Both the position numbers and the translations under genes were made by a program. This document shows, in pieces, positions 13,284 through 23,600 of a stretch of 64,000 nt of DNA. The stretch is from Mimachlamys varia (taxonomy: Eukaryota; Mollusca; Bivalvia; Pectinida; Pectinidae), in contig OX392530.1 in assembly GCA_947623455.1 (NCBI GenBank), forward strand, positions 27,931,405-27,995,404, in the 5' to 3' direction. Every line of letters begins with the position of its first letter. Position 1 is the stretch's first letter. The notes under the pieces were generated by a model. That model did no database searches. It saw only the letters and a list, made by a program, of their open reading frames with translations, and was not told the DNA's origin.

Positions 13284-13918
13284 AACTCTTACATATTATC
13301 TGTACATGGGATTATAAATTCAATTAAAGAGCAGTACATCACTCAAAAATATATTGCAAATAGTAAAGATGAAAAATATCTCTTGAATTTTCAGAACGAG
13401 TGGAAAAAATGGAAAAAACTTATTGATATTCCCTAAACCTGTGATTTGCCGATCATAATCTTATCCTAATAACAATATTTGTTCTTCAGAGAAAAAAAAA
13501 AAAAAATTGCGAAATTAAACATCTTGATTAATTACCTACTGACATCTACATATTTAATACCAGATTTGAACTTTTTATATCTGACATTTTATTTTCCATA
13601 CTTTTATTTTTGCTTTCCTCCTCTCATACCTTTACCTGCTTTTCTTTCGTTTTCTTTCTTTCCTTCCTTCCTTCCTTCTTTCTTTCTTTCTGCTTCTCAT
13701 TCTTTTTTTTTTCTTCTACTCTAGATCTGATTTTTCTATCCTTTCTATATAGCATTACAATAGATAAAATGCCACTTACAAAAAGAGTGAATGGAGTGTT
13801 ATAAAAGTGTGTGAAAGTGGAATATATTGTGTATAATTGTAATATGTATACTATTGTAATGTGAAAAAAACTTTGAAAATAAACAAATAAAAAAAAAAAA
13901 AAAAAACTCTTACATATT
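13284..13918 (+). mobile_element. 5'-truncated LINE 3' end with 14-bp target-site duplication
   Basis: The 14-bp direct repeat AACTCTTACATATT sits at 13284-13297 and 13905-13918, flanking an insert of about 607 bp. The insert starts inside a reading frame whose end reads YLLNFQNEWKKWKKLIDIP then stop (about 13310-13433), which resembles the C-terminus of L1/Tx1-type ORF2 proteins. A 3' UTR follows with a pyrimidine-rich tract, AATAAA-like sequence near 13878 and a poly(A) tail at about 13888-13906. Target-site duplication, 5' truncation and tail together are the signature of target-primed reverse transcription. Confidence 0.88.
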
Positions 13919-13975
13919 GTAAGAACTACTTCCCTTTTACCACTGATAGACAGTAAACCATTTTAATACAAAGAA

Positions 13976-15265
13976 TATATAGGGAAATTTTCAAAATGGC
14001 TTACTTCCTTAACCGGGAGTGCTATCAAGACACCGAAGGTATCAATATCATCGGAATGACATACTCTATTGATCTGTAGAAAAATAAAACAAAAATAATG
14101 AAAAATGAAAAAACTCTAAAAATAGATTAACTTTGACCTCCGCTGCCCTTTTTGTACGAGACATATTTTGCAATAACTTGTAGAACAAGAAACTTTTCCC
14201 CAGATGTAATCTACCATAAAATACCTTTAAAACATCTGGATATTAAATGGTTATTGAGATATAGCCATTTTAACATTTTGAAGTATGACGTCAGAGCGGC
14301 CATCTTGGATTTTGAATCAATTTAAAAATATCAAACTTTAGTCGGGACTATCCCGCGATCATTTTTGACAAGTTTGAGCTGAATCCCACTGTTGGAATTT
14401 GAGAAGAAGTTTAAAATGTGAAACGGTTTTTTATATAGATTATATAGGGAAATGTTCACAATGGCGTAATACCTTAACCGGAAGTGCTATCAAGACACCG
14501 AATGTATCAATATCATCGGGATGACATACTCTATTGATCTGTAGAAAAAGTTTTCACAAATAATGAAAAAAGAAAAAATTCTAAAAATAGATTAACTTTG
14601 ACCTCTTCTGCGCTTTTTTACGAGACATATTTTGCAATAACTTGTAGAAGAAGAAACTTTTCCCCACATGTAATCTACAATAATATACCTTTGAAACATC
14701 TGAACATAAAACGGTTATTGAGATATAGCCATTTAAACATTTTAAAGTATGACGTCATAGCGGCCATCTTAGATTTTAAATCAATTTAAAAATATCAAAC
14801 TTTAGTCGGGACTATCCCACGATCATTTTAGACAAGTTTGAGCTGAATCCCACTGTTGGAATTTTGAGAAGAAGTTTAAAATGTGAAACGGTTTTTTATA
14901 TAGATTATATAGGGGAAAATTACATATGGCGTATACCGGAAACCACATGTGTTACATAAAAACTAAACACATCAAATTCATCAGAATGACATTGTGTATA
15001 GATTGGTCAAAACAAATTTCAAAAAAAATTAAAATTAAAAAAAAAAAAATTAAAATTTTTTTTTTTTTGATTTTTGACCCAATGGCGAACTTTTTTTATT
15101 TCAACTCCAAAGTACCTAAATGTGTGACAAAAAAAGTTAGATATGGCTTATGTCTACAATAATATCATTACAGAAACTCTGAACAGCCAACGGTCATTGA
15201 AATATGGCTATTTTAAAGTTTTTAACTTATGACGTCATGGCGGCCATCTTGGATTTTGGACCTAC
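13976..15265 (+). repeat. Three tandem copies of a ~465-bp dispersed repeat
   Basis: Copies lie at 13976-14441, 14442-14906 and 14907-about 15265, the third being diverged. Each starts ATATAGGGRAA, contains 'ccggaagtgctatcaagaca' (copies 1-2), a 'tagaaaa' plus A-rich stretch, and near its end a perfect TGACGTCA (14286, 14750, 15230) directly followed by AGCGGCCATCTTGGATTTT or a close variant. Copies 1 and 2 are near identical. There is no reading frame. It looks like a non-autonomous repeat, and another diverged copy lies at 10.56 kb. Confidence 0.88.
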
Positions 15266-15373
15266 TTCGTTATGTTGCTGTCACCCCTTTGGCTCATGCC
15301 AAATACAATGGGCTTAACTGAATTGACATACCTCTTACCATTTTTGCATAATTCGTGTCACAAAATGAAATGC

Positions 15374-15445
15374 AGAATAATAATAATAATAATAATAATA
15401 AACAGAACAGAAACAATAGGACTTTTCACCACAAAGTGAAAAGCC
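15374..15445 (+). repeat. (AAT)n tract followed by a perfect hairpin
   Basis: A run of AAT repeats (about 15377-15402) is followed by AACAGAACAGAAACAATAGG and an 8-bp perfect hairpin, CTTTTCAC / GTGAAAAG, with loop CACAAA (15422-15443). The order microsatellite, short linker, hairpin looks like the terminus of a dispersed element, possibly the end of the repeat family just upstream. Confidence 0.6.
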
Positions 15446-17209
15446 TTTGTTTGGCTTTTGGTACATGCACAACGCAAATATGTTAACATATGTTATATAA
15501 TTCGGCATTTATTAAGTGTATATACTGATCTCACCAACGCTAATTTGATTAGAGATACTAGAACAAAAGACATACACATATCACTGTTAAACATAAATTA
15601 CTTTTATAAACGATCGTCATATCGCAAGCTACATGTACCAAACAGTTTACATGGACGTCACATTAAGGTTGTACGAAATGAACCGTTCCGTAGAAAGGAC
15701 TCCCTGTTTTTCTTATCAGCGAGTATAACTATATTCGTACTACATATCAAACGTCATTAGTTTTCCGTTTACACCACACACATAATGTGAAACGTGTTAA
15801 AGCTATTCAATTGTTTTGGCTTGTCTCTTCTGTTACGATCTATTTTATTAATACTGTCTCATGAGTGAATTATGGAAGCAGTGTACTGTAAATATTTCCC
15901 AATTCCTAAAAGTAAACGGCATTACCCATATACATATAACCATGAATAGCTAGTCAATTCCTGCATAGCACATAGATACCCATACTTATTATATACATGT
16001 ATTAACTTACATGTAAGTTTAAATACATATTGTTAAGATGATGGATTCATTCGTGATTTTTGTTTTTGTCATAATTCGAACACGTGAAAGGTATGAGACA
16101 TGTTTTGTACTAGTACGAATTGCAATGTTTACCTTGACAGTGGGGAACGGGTGTAATACAATTAAAGCAACGACACGTCATATTGGATAATACACAATTT
16201 ATCCGTGATCGTACATTACACCGACATCACAAGTATATGTTCATGGTAATACAACGTCATTCAGCTGATCGTACTACGGTGTTGTGTCTCAGTCCGACTA
16301 AGTCAATTGTCAACTTATACGTCTGTAGCCCCCCTCCCCCCGTATATGTGATTTTCCTGACCGGAATAGAAATTTCTGGACATGCTTCAAGATTTTGAGT
16401 GTGTTTTTTCAAGCTTATCATTGTTTTTTTTTTACGGATTTCCTTATTCCTTATTGATGTTCATTTTTTGCTGAAAATTTTGTACAGTTACTTTTCAAAC
16501 AAAAAGAGGAAAACAGTTTGCCTACACATGCAAAAGCATTGCATGACACATACATGTATATGCAAAATGCTTGCTACATGGACAAGACGAAAAGCCTGAG
16601 TAATTATTTAATAACAAACTTTTCCTAGTATTTCATATATGGGCAGATGTTTATAAATAGAAACAAAGATACAGAATATACTTGCTAATACCAACATCAT
16701 GCTGTAAGCGGCAATTTTATTGACAGATTCGTGTTTTCTCTACTTTCTTTGCATTAGTAATTCTTGTTTTGTATCGCATTGGTTGGTACAGCCTCAATTT
16801 TGGCTTGGTTTCAAATATAGTCTACCACGTTTAGTACATCTATATTAAATGTGCAGGTAGTAAGTCATTTACGGGTTAGTTGCTTTTCTCCCGAAAACGT
16901 TAAGTATTTAGGATTATTGGAAGAAACGGTTAACCAGTTGTCAGTATATTCGATTGCAAATACCTTGTTTTTTGAAATGCTGTTTTAGTGAGTGAGGTAC
17001 ATTTAGTACTATAAAATCGGCATCAGATTCGTGCTATCAGAAGGAGGCAGATAGACAAACATACCATTTTCAGCCAGCCTAAAGACAAATGTACCATTTA
17101 CACATACTCAGCACTTTCATGAGATTTGCGTATGCTTTACACAAATAAAAACTCAATTATTGGGAAGCTTACACAAAATGAATATAACTGCAAATTACTA
17201 CAATCAAAA
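15446..17209. other. Non-coding stretch without recognised features
   Basis: Open frames here are short and have no recognisable motif. An AT-rich region with scattered ATG-TAC palindromes (for example near 16008) is all that is visible. Confidence 0.5.
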
Positions 17210-17495
17210 TAAATAAGAGAATACCAAAGTGTTAACATAACCATTATCCAAACTCAAAATCGATTAAACCAGGGGCAAAATATGAACAAAGGAAAGATTC
17301 ACATGGAGATTCCTTGCAAGAGAATAAGACCAAGTGTTCCGGAAGAGTAAGCGTCTTCTGCTTCATCGACGACACCCGTCATGTAAATCTTAGTCACATA
17401 ATAGTAGACATCAAGTTCTCAAAATGAAAACCGAATATCATTGTCTATCACAACAAGTAAACACACTAATGAGCAAACTCAAAAACGTCCATCTT
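17210..17495 (+). repeat. Dispersed repeat family B, copy 1
   Basis: Shares the ordered blocks 'gagaataccaaagtgt', 'aactcaaaatcgattaaac', 'tggagattccttgcaa', 'agaccaagtgttccgg', 'gtaagcgtcttctgcttcat' and 'cactaatgagcaaactc' with copies near 29.15, 32.2 and 43.69 kb. All copies are in the same + orientation. No intact ORF spans them. It appears to be an old interspersed repeat of unknown class. Confidence 0.75.
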
Positions 17496-17821
17496 CCTAT
17501 CACTTAAAGATACAGAATATTTCTCAATGAGACAAATATGGCGATCATAAAACTTGCCCATAGTTCTGATCAACCTGCATCTCTCGAATCCTTGTGTTGT
17601 TAGTTTGTTTGTCAGCAGTCGACATCGATCACGAAAATCCCGATATTTAGAGGGATGTTACTATCAAGAAATGGAAATTTAACGATCGGAAAATTGAAAT
17701 CATCCCCTTTATCGTATAGCTTAGTAGTAAGCTGTCCATGCTGGTCTTAGTTTAAGTAGAGATCGAGGTAAGCAGCTGATGTAGAAGAGTCTGTTGTGTC
17801 CTTTTTTTCAAGTCCATAAGG

Positions 17822-17985
17822 GTACAGTTGTGGGATCGCAAAACCTTACACGATGTGCGGTTGGCGCACGGTGGGCGAACGGTGTATGCACGATGTGTGA
17901 ACGTTGCAATCCTGGGCGATTTATTCTAACGCACATGTGGGCGCACGATAAACTAACATTGTGCGATGACAATCGTGGTTGATGT
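17822..17985. mobile_element. MITE-like element rich in ACGATG/GTGCG words, copy 1
   Basis: The left end, TACAGTTGTGGGATCGCAAA, has a loosely matching inverted counterpart near the right end (TTGTGCGATGACAATCG). The interior is made of repeated words such as ACGATGTG, TGTGAACG, TGCACGATG. A related element with better preserved ends lies at 30001-30190. The short open frames inside are by-products of the repeat. Confidence 0.6.
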
Positions 17986-17989
17986 AAAG

Positions 17990-19395
17990 GAGTAGGGCCA
18001 CGAAAGGTCGTAACTGGCCCTGTTGTGGAGCCCAATTAGAAAATGAATATATTTCAAATGTACAATAATAAAATAATGATTGAAGTGTTGAACTTTTATT
18101 GTCAATATCATTTTGTCAGAATTTTTTTATAAAATATGCCACAATAAGGCAGTAAACACACGAACATATGCCCAAATGGTGAAATTATTGAATTTTAGTG
18201 AGGAAATTTCAATATTTCATAGTGGCCACATGCCTCGACCAGCGTATATTTTTCAAAACAAAAACTATTGCCAAAGCATGATTGAATGACCATCATATTA
18301 TTTTGGTCGAAGCCTGTGGCCACTTCGAAAATTGAACTTTTTCATGTTTAAATGTGGTGGTATCTTTCGTCTCTGACGTGATGCACCACTTTATAATTAG
18401 TTTATTTATCTTTAAATTATTGTATAAATACTATCGGTAAAATATTGTGATTCTGCAACCTCTTTTTCCTTCTGAAATAATACCTTTACTGAATTTGACT
18501 GTGTTCTACATTAATGATCCAAAAAGTATTACGATTGTAAAATGAAGTGTAATCGTTGTGCATCGTCGACGCAGTATCCATGGACGCTATTTTACGCACG
18601 ACGAAAATTTAGAAGATGCCTTGACGTACCTGTTATCGGAATGCAGCTCTAGGTAAGTACTACCAAAAGGAAGAAAAACAAACACCAAATCCTTCTCAGT
18701 CTAGATTAATGCGTCCTTTTTTTACTTATTCCATCCCTTGTTGCTATTTGGAGACGATGTTTCGTTACAAGCTGAAGTGTCTGACACTTGACAGATCGAG
18801 TTGCGTCAACAGCAGCTGGCCTACAGTACTTGTACTGTAGGCGAATCGGCAATAAGAGAGCAGTTTTTATTGTTGGTGTATATTTTAATTACTAATTATG
18901 CATTAATAATTTATTAATAAATACTCGACCTTAAATATGCGAATTGTTAACACTGTTGAACAACTTTTAGGCTGTAAGCTTAGTATTGTCGTCTGCTTCG
19001 GAAACAAATAGCACGTAATTTAACATAACAACCGACGGCTTTGATTTCTAATAATAACGAGCTTTGTAAATCTATTTTTGAAATCAGTGAAGAAAAGTGG
19101 ACAGGCCTAGGTGTATTATCTAAATTATCTAAATTATAATAATAATAATAAATTATAATAATTATAATTAGAGATAGGTTTAGGTTTAGGTGGTTCCGGT
19201 TTGGATTTCCATGGTGGATACAGCTATTCACATCGAAGGAAAACGATCGACAGCAATCACTGGTAATACGGGCTTTAGCCCTATTTATTGGTTGAATTTG
19301 AAATATTGAAATATTTTGTGAGACATTGAAATTATTCATGATGTGACAGTAGTTCATATTTTGTACATTTCGCTGACTCAATTTGGGTCGGCAGA
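17990..19395. other. Flank and possible 5' UTR of the LINE
   Basis: No gene is seen. A 24-bp near-perfect palindrome (18819-18842) and an (ATA)n tract at about 19130-19170 lie here. The 5' end of the LINE must fall somewhere before 19396, but I cannot find a matching target-site duplication, so the boundary is unresolved. A short TTTAGG direct repeat near 19180 is too short to be telomeric. Confidence 0.5.
18819..18842. repeat. 24-bp palindrome
   Basis: GCCTACAGTAC and GTACTGTAGGC form 11-bp perfect inverted arms separated by TT. It could be a cruciform-forming site or a binding site; function unknown. Confidence 0.8.
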
Positions 19396-20682
19396 ATGGG
19401 AACCAGAGGCGACCAACATGGCGGCTCGCGGAATTACAGGAAAGACTGTTCATATTTGGTCAAAGTTGGTGATAATAAACTTATTACTGCTAAGGATACC
19501 ATAAATACTATCGAGAGTGTATGTGGTGTCGGGACATTGTATGCTTGTGTTCCTAAAGGAAACGATTGTTTTGAGGTGACGCTCGACGGCAAGACATCGG
19601 GCCAACTGATATTTGACGGAGTTCATATAGGCACCCGTGCGTGTCCGGTGACGGAGATAGTTAAGTCATTTTTGATGGTGTCTTTCCTGCACATACCTGC
19701 CTACATTGAGGATGCAGAGATTCTCGCGAAACTTGAACTTTTGGGGGTTGAGATTTTGTCGCCGGTGAAACGGAGATTTTATCCAGGTACGACCGTTGCA
19801 GATGGAACGCGTTTTGTTAAAGTACGATTACCCCCGGAGTTACCGTCGATTCCCTATACCGTAAAGTTGGATAATTCCTATTATCGGGTAGTACATGACA
19901 ATCAGAGAAAGATGTGTAACTTATGTCACTCTTTGGATCATGTATTCAGAGATTGCCCCGAGTTTTCCTGTTACAAATGTAATGGTCAGGGCCACTATGC
20001 TAGGAATTGTTCGACCCCTCCGTGTAGCCGATGTGGTACTATCAGAGTGAACTGTCAATGTGACGAGGTACATATCTCATCCCTATGTGACAGATGTGGT
20101 GAACGTGGTTCCCAGTGTACTTGTACAGATGGGAGTAGTGAGGGGGGAGGTGACATGGACCAGGTGTGTTATACCTGTGACACGTGTGAGCAGTTGATTT
20201 GTACGTGTAAAAGTACAGCTCACAGTTCTGATGTTGAGGGTAATGATTCTGATGGGAGTGATGATGGGAATGATGCTGATGGTGATGAGGACGATGATGA
20301 TGATTTTGATGACGATGGCCTTGACCTTGACCTAGAGGGACCGGCTGATGATGTGGCGGGAAACCGTGTCGCAACTACGGATGACGTAACAATAATATGT
20401 GACGTCCAGGGTGATGTGACGGAACTTTCTCCAATTCTGCACGATTCGCAGAATCTTGACAATGATTCTACACAAACTGGTACTTTAGTTAATGATGAAT
20501 GCAAAGATGGGGAGGAGGGATCTCAAAGTACGGAGATCCCCTCTCCCCAACAGATTGTAGATATGACTGATGCGGAGAATTGGGCTGTCGTTTTGGCTCG
20601 AAATAAACGGAAATGTAAACCAGCCTCTTCTCCCGTTACTCATAAGAAGGGAAAAGTACTTCGTAGCAAAACAAAAAGGTAA
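19396..20682 (+). CDS. LINE ORF1, CCHC zinc-knuckle nucleic-acid-binding protein
   Basis: A 428-residue protein, presumably the RNA-binding partner of ORF2 in the ribonucleoprotein. The N-terminal ~170 residues look like a folded RNA-binding region. Two perfect CX2CX4HX4C knuckles follow at about 174-187 and 192-205, then three further CxxC-type clusters (about 210-222, 231-243, 258-271) that are not CCHC. A very acidic stretch runs from about 283 to 319, and the C-terminus is basic (about 410-428, KKGKVLRSKTKR). The layout matches the ORF1 class of Tx1-like LINEs as I remember them. The first ATG is at 19396, just after a TTGGGTCGGCAGA leader. Its stop codon TAA (20680-20682) is immediately followed by the ATG of ORF2 in the same frame. 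Confidence 0.9.
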   Translation: MGTRGDQHGGSRNYRKDCSYLVKVGDNKLITAKDTINTIESVCGVGTLYACVPKGNDCFEVTLDGKTSGQLIFDGVHIGTRACPVTEIVKSFLMVSFLHIPAYIEDAEILAKLELLGVEILSPVKRRFYPGTTVADGTRFVKVRLPPELPSIPYTVKLDNSYYRVVHDNQRKMCNLCHSLDHVFRDCPEFSCYKCNGQGHYARNCSTPPCSRCGTIRVNCQCDEVHISSLCDRCGERGSQCTCTDGSSEGGGDMDQVCYTCDTCEQLICTCKSTAHSSDVEGNDSDGSDDGNDADGDEDDDDDFDDDGLDLDLEGPADDVAGNRVATTDDVTIICDVQGDVTELSPILHDSQNLDNDSTQTGTLVNDECKDGEEGSQSTEIPSPQQIVDMTDAENWAVVLARNKRKCKPASSPVTHKKGKVLRSKTKR

Positions 20683-23600
20683 ATGGATTCGTTCATGTAC
20701 ATTTGTCTACTTCTTCTAATGTTCAGTTTATATTCTTTTAACTGTAATGGCCTTAGAGATGTGGACAAAGTTATGAAAGTTTTCACCATGTTTGAAGAAA
20801 AAAATGCAGATTTAGTATTACTACAGGAAACATTTTGGTCGGATACATTTATAGAACAGATTAAAAATAAGTGGAATGGTCGTATTATTTATTCCAATAG
20901 TGATAACAGTAGACAGGGAGTTGCTATCTTGGTTAAGAATGTAATCAAGGATTGTATAGTAAATAGTGATGTAGTTATAGATGGCCGGTTGCTAAGGGTA
21001 GCTATCAAACTTGATGACAAGATTTTTAATTTATTTAATGTGTATGCTCCAAATATCAATAGAGAAAAAATATTGCTTTTTGATAAGTTATCACAGGAGC
21101 TGCAGAAAGGCTATGAAAATACTATTGTGGCTGGGGATTTTAATACAACCCTAAGTCAACTGGACAGGTCTGGTTTAACTAAACATTGTGAAGATTGCAG
21201 TGTGTTAAGATTGAAAACTGTTATTAATGAATTTAATCTATGCGATATATGGAGAAATAGGAATCGAGATTGTTCGGTCTTTTCCCGAAAGCAAATAAGA
21301 AATGATATTTTTTCACAAAGTAGAATTGATTATTTCCTTATTGGAAGACAATTATCAGGAAATGTACGTAATATGTATTATAACGATACATCATATAGTG
21401 ATCATAGTATTTTAACCATGCGACTTGATTTAAGTGAAGTAGAGAGAGGTCCAGGTTTGTGGGTTTTGAATAATCAATTTTTATTTGAAAATGAATATGT
21501 TGTTAAAATTCAAAACATTATTTCACATGCTAAACGTGATGAATTGTTCTTAAATGAACCACTGGTCTGGTGGGACAATTTAAAGTTTAAAATTAAGAAA
21601 ACCTCCCAATTATTTGGAAAAGCACGACAAAAAGAAAAGAATGCTCAATATTTTCAGCTTCAGAAGAGGTTGACAGATATTTCAGGTAAAATTGTTGGTT
21701 CTAATGATAAATGCCTTTTTAAAAAATTTCAGAAATTGAAAGCGGAATTAGAACGATTTGAAGAGGAAAAATGTAAGGGTGCGGTTTTACGTTCTAAAGC
21801 TAAGTGGGCGATTGAAAGTGATCGTAACACTTCACATTTTTTACGACTAGAAAAACACAGACAAAGTTTAAAAGTAATTAAAGAACTTCAGAAAGAAAGT
21901 GGACATGTTATAAATGATACGGACTCAATCATTGATGAAATTTATCATTTTTATAAGAAACTATACTCGTGCGTTAAAGTCGATGCTGATGATATTGATG
22001 GTTTTTTACAGTGTATTGATAAGAAACTATCACAATGGGATAAAAAATGTTTGGATTTTCCTATCTTGGAGGAAGAGGTAAAATCCGCATTGGAGGGCAT
22101 GGCCCATAATAAAAGTCCTGGACAAGATGGTCTAACGGTAGAATTTTACAGCAAATTTTATGGTATTTTGAGTGATGTATTTCTTCGGATTGTTTCTGAT
22201 ATTGAGCAAAAGGGCGAGCTATCGAAATCAATGAAACTTGGTGTTATAAGTTTGGTTTTTAAAAATAAAGGGGATCGAAATAACCTTAAAAATTGGAGGC
22301 CTATAAGTCTCCTTAACGTTGACTACAAAATCTTAGCCAGAATTATGTCAAATAGGTTGAAAACTGTTTTACCAAGCATTATCTCCCCTTATCAAAGCTG
22401 TTGTATTGTAGGGCGGGATATAGCTGATAATATTTCATGTATACGGGATGTTATAGATCTTGCTGAATGTGATAAATTAGAGGGTTATTTACTTAAAATT
22501 GATCAAGAGAAAGCTTTTGATAGAGTTAGTCATGTCTATCTGGAAAAAGTTCTTCTGAAATTCGGCTTTGGAGAACGCTTTATTAAATGGATTAAAATTT
22601 TTTACAATGGAATTCATAGTAGTGTCAAATGTAATGGCTTCTTAACTAAATATTTTCCCATTTTGAATTCAGTAAGGCAGGGATGCCCTATTTCCGCAAT
22701 GTTATATGTTTTAACTGCTGAACCATTAGGTCAAACTATTTTAAAGAATATAAATATTAATGGAATTCAAGTGCCCTTGTCAAATAATGCGGCCAAGGTT
22801 TTTCAACATGCTGATGATACAACGTTGACTCTATCCAATAAAACTTCTATTAATGAAGTTTTCAATGTTTTGGCAAAATATGGTAAAGTATCTGGGGCCA
22901 AAGTTAACATTGAGAAATCAGAGGTGATGTGTATTGGTGCAGGTGTACTAACGGAAGAAGAGGCTCGTGTATTTCAAGTAAAAATCTTAAAGAACTTGAT
23001 ACTTGTACTGGGTGTATATCTAGGTCCAGATGTCAAAACATGCCAGTCACTTAATTGGGAAAGTAAAATTAATTCCATTAGTAAGATTTTGAAACTGTGG
23101 TCTCAGAGATATTTAACTATTCAGGGCCGTGTTACTGTTATTTCATCGTTGTTGCTTTCGAAATGTTGGCATGTCCTGTCTGTAGCTTCAATATCGGAGT
23201 TGCACAAGGCTCAAATAAAAAATATGTGTTTAAAGTTTCTCTGGAATAATGGTAAACATTTAGTATCGTATAAAACGATCATAGGCCTGAAAGATAAAGG
23301 AGGACTGCAGTTTCCAGACATTGATTTGAAAATGAAATCTTTCAGAATAAAGTTCGCATTTAGATTTCTCATAAATGATAACATATTATGGAAAGACACT
23401 GGTAAATACTTTTTGTCTGCAATAGGAAATATGAAGCTTGGTTTGTCTTCTTTGAATTGTAATTTTAAAAGTTCACAATTAAATAAAATTCCGTTTTTCT
23501 ACCGAGAAATGCTACTTGCCTGGTCGGATATATTTCAGTTCTTAAAATTTCAGGAGACAAGTGATAGTTTATATAGTCAGCCTGTATTTTTTAATCCTCT

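Noticed and set aside
13479..13804. Ser/Phe-rich open frames
   Set aside because: They read through a pyrimidine tract in the 3' UTR of the truncated LINE.
17794..18035. Overlapping open frames on both strands
   Set aside because: Both are produced by the repeated words of the MITE-like element.
19170..19200. TTTAGG repeats as telomeric sequence
   Set aside because: Only two units; too short to be interstitial telomere.
18980..19453. 157-residue minus frame
   Set aside because: Overlaps the LINE start and contains an (ATT)n run giving poly-Ile/Tyr; no motif.
20042..20504. His-rich and Ser-rich minus frames
   Set aside because: Antisense shadows of the acidic region of LINE ORF1.
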